From: an uncultured Nitrospinaceae bacterium
Lineage (GTDB): Bacteria; Nitrospinota; Nitrospinia; Nitrospinales; VA-1
Direction: 5' to 3'
DNA: 5,572 bases
Assembly (NCBI GenBank): GCA_905182935.1
Contig: CAJJDL010000072.1
Location: 1 to 5,572 of the forward strand
Shown: in pieces, positions 1 through 5,376 of the stretch
Layout of the letters: every line of letters starts with the position of its first letter
How positions within the stretch are numbered: position 1 is the first letter of the stretch
The notes under the pieces: generated by a model
What the model was told of the DNA's origin: nothing
Databases searched by the model: none
Seen by the model: the letters and a program-made list of their open reading frames with translations, nothing else
Program-made: the position numbers and the translations under genes

Positions 1-496
1 CGATAACATTTACCACACCGCCTATAGCACCACTGCCGTAAAGCAATGTAGCAGGCCCCCGCAAGATCTCTATACGTTCTGCATTCAAGGGAACTGCGAT
101 TGAAGCGTGATCAGGGCTGTTCTGGGAGGCATCATTGGCACCCAGGCCGTTGCTCATGACCCGTACACGGGGACCATCTTGGCCACGGATTACGGGAAGT
201 CCCACGCCAGGACCAAAGGACTGCCCATGGACTCCCAATTCATTTTGAAGTGTTTCGCCAATAGTACCACCGGCTTTCATTCGTAAATCATCATCGTGTA
301 AAACGGTCACCGGTGTTACGGAACTGGCAATTGTGTCTTGCATGGGTGTGGATACAATAACTTCATCCAAATGAGTTGCGTAATGCTCCTTTGGTCCTCC
401 ACTTTCTTTTTCGTAATCTAAAGCAAATGCTGAGGAAATAGGAATTCCCGAAAATACTAAAAATGCAATAATACATATATATGGAAATCTGTACAT
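1..496 (-). CDS. TonB-dependent outer-membrane receptor, ZnuD-like, 5' part only
   Basis: N-terminal 165 residues of a TonB-dependent receptor; the beta-barrel lies beyond the window edge. Such receptors import scarce ligands across the outer membrane using energy delivered by TonB. Seen: a signal peptide (residues 1-25, ending SSAFA), a TonB box DEVIV at residues 44-48, then the plug domain from about residue 53. The plug carries GPGVGLPVIRG, then NSPDHAS, and finally ERIEILRGPATLLYGSGAIG, the last being the classic plug end. The GPGVG-PVIRG plus SPDHA combination is what I know from ZnuD-type zinc receptors; the ligand is inferred. The start at 496 is chosen because GGAG lies 6 bases upstream on the minus strand; the ATG at 501 is in another frame and soon stops. 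The gene lies 193 bases downstream of a small His/Cys protein on the same strand, probably one transcription unit. Base composition looks more GC-rich than the tonB operon. Other metals or metal chelates are possible substrates. Confidence 0.92.
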   Translation of the reverse strand, partial: MYRFPYICIIAFLVFSGIPISSAFALDYEKESGGPKEHYATHLDEVIVSTPMQDTIASSVTPVTVLHDDDLRMKAGGTIGETLQNELGVHGQSFGPGVGLPVIRGQDGPRVRVMSNGLGANDASQNSPDHASIAVPLNAERIEILRGPATLLYGSGAIGGVVNVI

Positions 497-501
497 AACA
501 T

Positions 502-689
502 GCTCCGTTGAGTGTTTTCTGACGCAGGCAGACGATTGCAATAAATGAAAAATTGCAATACAGCAATCCTCAAAATGCACTTAACGGTTCCCAAAATTAG
601 TATTGGGACTATTAACGCAATTCGTAATCCAGACAAGCGTCCAGTTACAACCAGGTCAGAAAAAATTAATTATTTGAGAATAAATCAGG
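502..689 (-). promoter_or_regulatory. Intergenic region upstream of receptor with palindromic candidate operators
   Basis: No gene is seen in these 188 bases. The palindrome ATTGCAAT occurs twice, at 535-542 and 552-559, with 17 bases between centres. A degenerate third copy on the minus strand (ATTGCTGT) overlaps at about 561-568. A separate inverted repeat TCCCAA/TTGGGA spans 589-608 with an 8-base spacer. The ATTGCAAT pair sits 40-60 bases before the receptor start, where a repressor or activator site would be expected. It does not match the gammaproteobacterial Zur consensus that I know. No convincing -35/-10 pair was found, so whether the receptor has its own promoter is open. The ribosome binding site is GGAG at 503-506 (complement). 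Confidence 0.35.
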
Positions 690-998
690 TCAACAGAACT
701 CTGGAGGGGCTCGGCTAGTAGCCAAAGGCAGGGAAACAGTAAATAATTCTGTTTTGCCAAATGAAACCCAATGCGTGACTTGGGTGAGAGGCGAAAAATC
801 AGGTTCGCTGTTTTCAAGACCGATATTTGATTGAACAAGGTGGCAAGATATGCAATCCAAACCTACATGCGATGAATCCAGATCATGGTCATGTAAAGGG
901 CTTCCGAATAGGGCAATTAAGCTAAAGCAGAGTGCCAGCATTGTTACTGCCCATTTGGAACGCATGATAGTTTTTCTTTTATGATTAAAGCTTGCCAC
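690..998 (-). CDS. Small exported or membrane-anchored Cys/His protein, paralogue A
   Basis: A 102-residue protein of unknown function. An N-terminal hydrophobic segment (about residues 16-33) is followed by PLHDHDLDSS and then H-x3-DC-x2-CH, a cluster of His, Asp and Cys that looks metal-binding. The remaining half is unremarkable and ends APPEFC. It resembles the uncharacterised small proteins (DUF2946-like, loosely) often seen beside metal-related TonB receptors; the family call is tentative. Two starts are plausible. GTG at 998 has AAGG 8 bases upstream. ATG at 965 gives a 91-residue protein starting just before the hydrophobic segment, but has only a weak ribosome site. It is the paralogue of the divergent gene at 1216-1515. 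It lies upstream of the receptor on the same strand, so a role in metal delivery or sensing for that receptor is inferred. Confidence 0.7.
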   Translation of the reverse strand: MASFNHKRKTIMRSKWAVTMLALCFSLIALFGSPLHDHDLDSSHVGLDCISCHLVQSNIGLENSEPDFSPLTQVTHWVSFGKTELFTVSLPLATSRAPPEFC

Positions 999-1215
999 TT
1001 CAAATACCTTAAAATTATTTAGTCGAATATTAGATACCTTTGTCCTCCAAAGGATTCAATATTTTTAACATTTAAATTTTATATGAGGAATAATTTATTT
1101 CGAGCCTTACTTTTAGGGCTTTTAACCGTGAGTTTGTAATTCAATGGTTCTGAGTTATAATAATAGATCATGAAATTTCTTAATCCTATTTTCATCTCGA
1201 TGCATCAAAGGTAGC
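999..1215. promoter_or_regulatory. Divergent promoter region between the two small paralogues
   Basis: This 217-base AT-rich spacer separates two divergently transcribed homologous genes. Toward the plus-strand gene there is a good sigma70-like promoter: TTGTAA at 1134-1139, a 16-base spacer, and a perfect TATAAT at 1156-1161. Toward the minus-strand gene there is only a weak candidate, TTGAAT, 17 bases, then TATCTA on the complement of about 1031-1059. Its spacer is a perfect inverted repeat CCTTTG-N5-CAAAGG (1037-1053), a plausible operator. No RNA gene or other open frame stands out. Confidence 0.45.
1134..1161 (+). promoter_or_regulatory. Sigma70-like promoter for small paralogue B
   Basis: The -35 TTGTAA (4 of 6 consensus bases) and the -10 TATAAT (6 of 6) are separated by 16 bases. 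They lie 55 bases before the ATG at 1216, giving a leader of roughly 45-50 bases. Seen by eye only; there is no transcription evidence. Confidence 0.5.
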
Positions 1216-1515
1216 ATGTCTCAAACGGATAAAATTATTTTTTCAAAACGCCTTCAAGCAGGATTTTTTATTCTGGTTTTTGGTTTTTTGACTGGATTTG
1301 CACCCATCCTTCACAACCACGAGTTCGATCTTGAGGAAACTCACCAAGACTGCTCTCCTTGTAAATGGTATCAGGACAATGTGGAATCGAAAATCTTGTG
1401 GGTTAGTTTGAGTTTTTCGCCTTCAATTCAGTCATTTTCTTTTTCACATGCCGACTCGGTTACCTTTGACGATTCGTACCCCGTCTTAAATAAAAGCCCC
1501 CCAATTCTCCTTTAA
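1216..1515 (+). CDS. Small exported or membrane-anchored Cys/His protein, paralogue B
   Basis: A 99-residue protein of unknown function. It has a hydrophobic N-terminal segment (about residues 15-33), then ILHNHEFDLEETHQDC followed by SPC: the same HxH, acidic, H-x-DC-x2-C arrangement as the divergent gene at 690-998. A second shared feature is the C-terminal SPPILL, matching APPEFC in the paralogue. The region between is Ser/Phe-rich. The hydrophobic segment could be a signal peptide or a membrane anchor, placing the His/Cys cluster in the periplasm. The start is supported by AAAGG 5 bases upstream and by the promoter at 1134-1161. Metal binding is inferred from the residues alone. It could be a metal chaperone, a periplasmic metal sensor or an uncharacterised accessory of the neighbouring receptor. 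Confidence 0.72.
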   Translation: MSQTDKIIFSKRLQAGFFILVFGFLTGFAPILHNHEFDLEETHQDCSPCKWYQDNVESKILWVSLSFSPSIQSFSFSHADSVTFDDSYPVLNKSPPILL

Positions 1516-1890
1516 TTGGTTCCAGCAAGACCGCATGGTATCTTACAGTGGCAAAAGTACCAGCTTCATTCTCGAACATTTATGGTCTCCTTGGGGAATT
1601 TTATTTGGGACTTAAACTGAGAAAAGCCATTGGGGAGATTATAGGAGAGCTTTCTTCATTTGATGCATTTTAATCTTGGCATTGTTTGCCAACACGTTAC
1701 TGCATACTAGCAACGAAACTCTTCATTAGAAGCAAAACAATAAAAATTCTTAAAGAAAAACTGTAGAGGCAAGTGAGCCCTAAGGTGAAACAGAACGATT
1801 ATTGGGTTGCCTTGATAAATTCGAAATTAAAAGAAATATCGAAAGTTATTACCAATGAGGTTGAGTATATTTTGAGCTTTAAAATTTAAA
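1516..1890. other. 375-base stretch without a confident gene
   Basis: This is the spacer between small paralogue B and tonB. It begins with a short inverted repeat CCAATT-N7-AATTGG (1501-1519) overlapping the preceding stop codon, but no T-run follows, so it is not a convincing terminator. A plus-strand frame is open from about 1494 to the stop at 1671-1673; it has no ATG, and its first GTG at 1548 would give 41 residues I do not recognise. A second short frame (1773-1889) is listed separately. The promoter of the tonB operon must lie here or further upstream. I see only a TATATT at 1866-1871 without a matching -35. No insertion sequence, tRNA or riboswitch was recognised. Confidence 0.5.
1773..1889 (+). 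CDS. Possible 38-residue leader ORF just before tonB
   Basis: GTG at 1773 opens a frame of 38 codons ending TAA at 1887-1889, one base before the tonB ATG. The product starts MSPKVKQNDYWVALINSKL and contains no recognisable domain. GAGG lies 3 bases upstream of the GTG, which is closer than ideal. The abutment with tonB would allow translational coupling, and tonB itself lacks an obvious ribosome site, which is the main argument for it. A chance open frame in AT-rich DNA is equally likely. Confidence 0.2.
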   Translation: MSPKVKQNDYWVALINSKLKEISKVITNEVEYILSFKI

Positions 1891-2862
1891 ATGAAAATAA
1901 TTAAAACAAAAGCCAATTTTTTTAATATTTCACATGCCATTGTGTGGTCTATTTTAGCTCATTTATTCTTTTTTAATTATCTTCCTGATTTTTCCTCGAT
2001 GGATAGCGTAGAGCCAAAAAGAAAATTGGAAAAAGTTCGCTTGGATATTATTAAGAAGAAGGCTCCTTTAAAAAACCTTAAAAAGGAACCTAAAAAAATT
2101 ACTACTAAAAAAGAAGTTTTCAGTAAACCTATAAAACCCATAGAGAGAGCGCGTAAAATAACCAACTCTAAGATTAAACCATTATCCATACCGTCTGTTC
2201 AGAAGAAACCATTAATGGCAAAGGCCACAAGTAGGGCACCACGTAATTTTTCAAATTTAAAGCCTCTTCCCGTAATCTCACTGGCACCTATAGAAAAAGT
2301 AGTATCTAAAGATTATGCAGTTAGGCCATACACTTCAAAGGTGACTGAATCTAGTAATTCTTCTTTATCTAAAGTTTTCTATGATTTGAAACCAAAGGAC
2401 TCAACTCCGATTGTTGCATCTTCAATCGTTTCACCTAGGGGGATAGCACATAGACATAGTAGTAAAAGAGTTTTTGTGTCCTCGTTTTCTCCAACACCCT
2501 TACCTATAAAAGACATTGAAATTGAACGGGAAAAAGAAAATTCTTTAAGTAAAGAAGAACTGGATGGTATCTGGAGGCAATACACAAATTCAATTCAAGT
2601 AAAAATTGCCAAGGCAAAAAACTATCCCGCTTTAGCTAAGAGAAGAGGGCAGCAAGGAAAAGCGATTTTATCTTTTAAATTAAGTCGGGATGGAAATGTT
2701 CTTGATTTAATAGTAGAAAAATCTACAGGGCACAAAAGACTCGATCAGGCAGCTCTGAGAGCGGTAAAAGAAGGGAGGCCGTACCCAACAATACCTAAAG
2801 CATTGAGTAGGGAGTATGCGTTTTTAAAAATTCCGATTTCGTTTGTTATAAACCTAAGGTAA
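1891..2862 (+). CDS. tonB: TonB energy-transducing protein, Lys-rich linker
   Basis: A 323-residue protein that spans the periplasm and passes proton-motive energy from ExbB/ExbD to outer-membrane receptors. Seen: a single N-terminal membrane segment (about residues 13-30) carrying S20-x3-H24, the counterpart of the essential Ser/His pair in Escherichia coli TonB. A long linker follows (about 38-220), rich in Lys, Ser and Pro and strongly basic at first. The C-terminal TonB domain (about 224-323) contains NYPALAKRRGQQGKAILSF, then DGNVLDLIVEKSTGHKRLDQ and AALRAVKEG, and ends with the PTIPKAL...ISFVINLR strands. It is longer than the 239-residue E. coli protein, owing to the linker. There is no clear Shine-Dalgarno site before the ATG. 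First gene of the operon; the next gene begins 6 bases after the stop. Alternatives such as TolA are unlikely given the YP and QG motifs. Confidence 0.93.
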   Translation: MKIIKTKANFFNISHAIVWSILAHLFFFNYLPDFSSMDSVEPKRKLEKVRLDIIKKKAPLKNLKKEPKKITTKKEVFSKPIKPIERARKITNSKIKPLSIPSVQKKPLMAKATSRAPRNFSNLKPLPVISLAPIEKVVSKDYAVRPYTSKVTESSNSSLSKVFYDLKPKDSTPIVASSIVSPRGIAHRHSSKRVFVSSFSPTPLPIKDIEIEREKENSLSKEELDGIWRQYTNSIQVKIAKAKNYPALAKRRGQQGKAILSFKLSRDGNVLDLIVEKSTGHKRLDQAALRAVKEGRPYPTIPKALSREYAFLKIPISFVINLR

Positions 2863-2868
2863 ATAATA

Positions 2869-3597
2869 ATGAAAAATATTTCAAAAACTTTTGTCATTTC
2901 ATTTCTTGGGATGGCGTTATTTGCTAATTTGAGTTTCGCCAAGGTTTCTAAGGTTGATTCTAATTTTGACGGAAAAATGGATCAGTGGCACCATAGTAAC
3001 GAAGAGGGGAAACTCTATAAAATCGAATATGATTCCGATTTTGATGGCACCATTGATCAGGTTGAACATTTCAAGGGCGAAAAAAAAATGTCAAAAGCTG
3101 AGTTTGATTCGAACAAAGATGGAAAAATGGATCAAGTCCAGCATTATTCCCAGAATGGAAAAATCGAAAGAGTGGAGAAAGATTCAAAATTTAACGGTTA
3201 CTTCGATTTGAAAGAACATTTTAATGAAGCTGGAAAAATTAAAAGAGTAGAAATAGATCAAGATGGTAATGGGCTGATAGATGTTTTGCAGTATTTCGAT
3301 GATAAACAAAAACTTATAAGGATAGATTATGACAGTGACCAAAATGGTAAGATTGACCGTTGGGATTATTTCCAAAACGAAAAATTAGAAAAGGTCGGCT
3401 TTGATACAAATTCAGATTCTAAACCAGATCAATGGCAGTATTTTTCTGGAAATAAAATCTTAAGGAGGGTTGAAAACGACTCAAACCATGACGGGAAAAT
3501 AGACCAATGGGATTACTTTGACTCTTCGGGGAAACTTAAAAAGAAAGAAGTGGATAGAAATTTTGATGGCAAACCAGACATGGTTCAAGACCATTAA
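2869..3597 (+). CDS. Secreted nine-repeat DxNxDG (EF-hand-loop-like) protein inside the Ton operon
   Basis: A 242-residue protein with a signal peptide (residues 1-24, ending LSFA) and then nothing but tandem repeats of 24-25 residues to the C-terminus. The repeat consensus is DSNxDGKIDQWxYF, a short spacer, then GKLxRVE. The D-x-[ND]-x-[DN]-G-x2-D core resembles the calcium loop of EF-hand, dockerin and thrombospondin type 3 repeats. Repeat 4 (DSKFNGYFD) and repeat 7 (DTNSDSKPD) have a damaged loop. Aromatic residues follow each loop, suggesting a regular elongated beta or solenoid fold. No lipobox, membrane anchor or catalytic domain is seen, so it is probably periplasmic. AAGG lies 9 bases before the ATG. 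It is 6 bases after tonB and 38 before exbB, so co-expression with the Ton motor is near certain. Binding of calcium or another divalent metal is inferred; its role in the Ton system is unknown to me. Confidence 0.88.
   Translation: MKNISKTFVISFLGMALFANLSFAKVSKVDSNFDGKMDQWHHSNEEGKLYKIEYDSDFDGTIDQVEHFKGEKKMSKAEFDSNKDGKMDQVQHYSQNGKIERVEKDSKFNGYFDLKEHFNEAGKIKRVEIDQDGNGLIDVLQYFDDKQKLIRIDYDSDQNGKIDRWDYFQNEKLEKVGFDTNSDSKPDQWQYFSGNKILRRVENDSNHDGKIDQWDYFDSSGKLKKKEVDRNFDGKPDMVQDH
2953..3594 (+). repeat. Nine tandem ~75-bp coding repeats (24-25 residues each)
   Basis: Residues 29-242 divide cleanly into units of 25, 25, 25, 25, 25, 24, 25, 25 and 15 residues. Each begins one residue before a DxNxDG-type loop. 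The last unit is cut after its loop (VDRNFDGKPDMVQDH). Units are diverged at DNA level although the DGKIDQW core remains clear. That suggests old duplication under selection rather than recent slippage. Confidence 0.88.
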
Positions 3598-3635
3598 CCA
3601 AAAACTATTTAACCTAATATAAAGGGAGAAGGCTA

Positions 3636-4292
3636 ATGTCTGGGATCATAGATTTAATCAGTAAAGGGGGGGTAGTTATGATACCCATCTTTATCTGTTC
3701 TGTTGCTGCTCTAGCTATTATAATTGAAAGATTTATTTTCTTTAAAAAATATTTCATTGATATCGAAGGGTTTTTTGACCCTATCCTTAAATTTGTAGAA
3801 GACGGAAATATAGATAAGGTTTTGGACCATTGCAAAAGAAACCCGAATCCCTTAGGTAGAATTATTGAGGCTGGGCTTGACGAAAAAGGGGTTCCAAGAT
3901 GGAAGCTCGAAGAAAAATTAAGCTTTGCTGGTCAGGAAGAAATAAATGCATTAGAAAAGAATATGCGAGGTTTGGAAGTCATCGCTACCATCTCGCCTTT
4001 AATGGGGTTGCTAGGGACAGTGATAGGAATGGTTCAAGCTTTTAATAAAGTTGCAGAATATCAAGGGCAGGTTGATCCAAGCTTGTTGGCAGGAGGTATA
4101 TGGGAAGCACTTTTAACGACGGCCGCAGGATTAACGGTAGCTATACCCGCTGTTGTGATGCTGCATTTTTTCGACCGCAAAAAAGAGAAGATGGCATTTA
4201 TGTTGAATAAGTATGGAACTCAATTTATTTATACTATGGATAGAAAGTTTTATCCTGAATCGGCTTCTCAAGCTTCTAGTTGGGAAATCTAA
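3636..4292 (+). CDS. exbB: ExbB, proton-channel subunit of the Ton motor (MotA/TolQ/ExbB family)
   Basis: A 218-residue inner-membrane protein that forms the pentameric stator around ExbD. Seen: TM1 at about residues 12-32 ending in the ER pair (E31 R32), a cytoplasmic domain, TM2 at about 113-137 with SPLMGLLGTVIGM, and TM3 at about 157-182 with WEALLTTAAGLTVAIPAVV. T128 in TM2, E157 and T162 in TM3 align with E. coli ExbB T148, E176 and T181, the residues lining the proton path. The length is close to the E. coli protein (244), with a short C-terminal tail. The ribosome site GGGAGAAGG sits just before the ATG and is the best in the operon. The next gene starts one base after the stop. The position beside tonB and two exbD genes favours ExbB over TolQ. 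Confidence 0.95.
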   Translation: MSGIIDLISKGGVVMIPIFICSVAALAIIIERFIFFKKYFIDIEGFFDPILKFVEDGNIDKVLDHCKRNPNPLGRIIEAGLDEKGVPRWKLEEKLSFAGQEEINALEKNMRGLEVIATISPLMGLLGTVIGMVQAFNKVAEYQGQVDPSLLAGGIWEALLTTAAGLTVAIPAVVMLHFFDRKKEKMAFMLNKYGTQFIYTMDRKFYPESASQASSWEI

Positions 4293-4293
4293 C

Positions 4294-4683
4294 ATGTTGA
4301 ATATTGGAAAAGAAAACCATAAAAGATTCAAGCCTGACTTGGCTCCATTGATTGATGTCGTATTCTTATTGCTTATTTTCTATATGCTCACCTTCGCGAT
4401 TCCCGGACAAGGGATAGATATCAAGCTTCCTCTAGGTTCCACTTCTATGCCTCAGATAGACAAGCCACTTTCCATTGAAATGCTTTCTACCAATGAGTTC
4501 ATAGTTGGCGAAAAAAAAACGGACTTGAAGGGACTTGAAGGTTTGTTGAGAATTGAAATTGGAAAAAAGACTTTAAAAACTGTCCTTATAGAAGCAAATG
4601 AAAAAACCAAATATGAAAACTTTGCTCTGGTATTGGATTTAGCTCGTTTAGCAGGGGCAAAAAGCTTTTCATTAATAATGTAG
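4294..4683 (+). CDS. exbD: ExbD1, canonical ExbD/TolR subunit with the essential Asp
   Basis: A 129-residue protein: a short cytoplasmic N-terminus, one membrane segment (about residues 17-37) in the motif DLAPLIDVVFLLLIFYML, and a periplasmic domain. D21 is the counterpart of E. coli ExbD D25, the protonatable residue of the motor. The frame is open upstream to an ATG at 4213, inside exbB, but the ATG at 4294 is chosen. It gives the usual ExbD length, puts the membrane segment at the right distance from the N-terminus, and lies one base after the exbB stop, typical of coupled translation. The periplasmic part ends in a TolR-like fold region (TVLIEANEKTKYENFALVLD). It is followed after 26 bases by a second exbD. 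Confidence 0.93.
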   Translation: MLNIGKENHKRFKPDLAPLIDVVFLLLIFYMLTFAIPGQGIDIKLPLGSTSMPQIDKPLSIEMLSTNEFIVGEKKTDLKGLEGLLRIEIGKKTLKTVLIEANEKTKYENFALVLDLARLAGAKSFSLIM

Positions 4684-4709
4684 GCCAACGATGTTTATTC
4701 AGAACAACA

Positions 4710-5126
4710 ATGATTAAAATTCAAACAACTCGGAAAAAGAATTTGGAATTGGACTTGATTCCTCTAATTAATATTGTTTTTCTTTTGCTTATATTTTTTA
4801 TGTTGACTTCATCTTCTATTACCAGCGCCTTAAAGGCAAATTTGCCAGAAGCCCGCTCGTCTCAAAAAATTCAAAATAAAAACCATGTTCTTAAAATCTC
4901 AGAGTCAGGCAGTCTGGAGTTAAATGGGGAAACGGTAGATCGGGGGGAAATGGTGGGGCAGATAGAAAATTTATTGAGGTTAAATAAAACTAAAACACTA
5001 GAACTGCAGGGAGATAAGGATATAAGTTTTAAATTATTTGGCGAAATAATTAAAGATGTAAGAAAAGCGGGTATTGAAAACTTTATTTTTGCTACCCAAA
5101 AAATTGAGACAAATCAAAATAAATGA
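4710..5126 (+). CDS. ExbD2, ExbD/TolR paralogue with Asn in place of the channel Asp
   Basis: A 138-residue ExbD/TolR-family protein: cytoplasmic N-terminus with RKK, one membrane segment (about residues 16-36) in LDLIPLINIVFLLLIFFML, then a periplasmic domain ending in a hydrophilic Lys/Asn tail. It aligns directly with ExbD1, but the residue matching the essential Asp is N21 (codon AAT at 4770-4772), where ExbD1 has D21 (GAT at 4354-4356). The rest of the motif is intact, so this is not decay. ATG 4710 is the first start in frame; the ATG at 4691 belongs to an 8-codon frame in another phase. The ribosome site is weak. It probably pairs with ExbD1 inside the ExbB pentamer, giving a motor with one protonatable Asp per pair, although a homodimer or a regulatory role is possible. 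Last gene of the operon. Confidence 0.92.
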   Translation: MIKIQTTRKKNLELDLIPLINIVFLLLIFFMLTSSSITSALKANLPEARSSQKIQNKNHVLKISESGSLELNGETVDRGEMVGQIENLLRLNKTKTLELQGDKDISFKLFGEIIKDVRKAGIENFIFATQKIETNQNK

Positions 5127-5152
5127 CGTTTCAAAGGTTTATTTATACGAAT

Positions 5153-5326
5153 TCAGACAGGTGTCAATCGTCCGAGTAACCACATAAGCTCAACATTGCG
5201 TTGTGTCTCATGTTCAAGACGGCGACTGGATTGGACGCGATTTAAATAACCATAAATATAGATCTTTAACATGGTTGCGAGGTGATAGGAAGAAGGCGTT
5301 AAATCACGGACAAACGCTAGCCCCAT
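5153..5326 (-). pseudogene. IS1182-type transposase fragment, truncated at both ends
   Basis: The complement reads GLAFVRD, then YHLATMLKIYIYGYLNR, VQSSRRLE and TQRNVELMWLLGRLTP. This is the conserved N-terminal block of IS1182-family (DUF772-containing) DDE transposases, roughly residues 35-95 of a protein of about 450-500. After LTP, where DFKTIADFR is usual, the frame stops at once. Upstream of the MGLAFV methionine the frame continues to 5368, but only through terminator-hairpin sequence, so the natural N-terminus is missing too. No terminal inverted repeats or target duplication were found. It is a dead remnant, oriented against the exbD genes and starting 26 bases after them. Confidence 0.82.
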
Positions 5327-5339
5327 AGCCCAAACAAAA

Positions 5340-5374
5340 AATGGGCTACGGCCTAAACCGTAACCCATTCTTTT
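5340..5374. terminator. Bidirectional Rho-independent terminator
   Basis: A 12-base stem AATGGGCTACGG / CCGTAACCCATT (one mismatch, pairing as G-T in one orientation) encloses the 6-base loop CCTAAA. On the plus strand it is followed by C then TTTT; on the minus strand by five or more T. It can therefore end plus-strand transcription leaving the tonB-exbD operon through the transposase remnant, and also minus-strand transcription entering from the right. The stem is far more GC-rich than its surroundings. Confidence 0.72.
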
Positions 5375-5376
5375 AA

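Noticed and set aside
363..566. 67-codon minus-strand frame over the receptor start
   Set aside because: It is out of phase with the receptor, whose signal peptide, TonB box and plug are clear in the frame beginning at 496.
652..692. Direct repeat CAGGTCA at 652-658 and 686-692
   Set aside because: It is seven bases, one copy overlaps a stop codon, and no other signal supports an attachment site or operator.
1154..1165. GTTATAATAATA as a Zur half-site over the -10 of paralogue B
   Set aside because: Only the left half of the gammaproteobacterial Zur palindrome matches, and the TATAAT promoter explains the same bases.
1501..1519. CCAATT-N7-AATTGG as a terminator after small paralogue B
   Set aside because: The stem is short and AT-rich, and no T-run follows.
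2954..3211. 85-codon open frame on the plus strand inside the repeat gene
   Set aside because: It is a shadow of the repetitive coding sequence; its repeated ILI/KWIK pattern simply mirrors the 75-base periodicity.
4213..4293. N-terminal extension of ExbD1 from ATG 4213
   Set aside because: It would overlap exbB by 80 bases and add 27 residues before the usual ExbD N-terminus; ATG 4294 fits family length and coupling.
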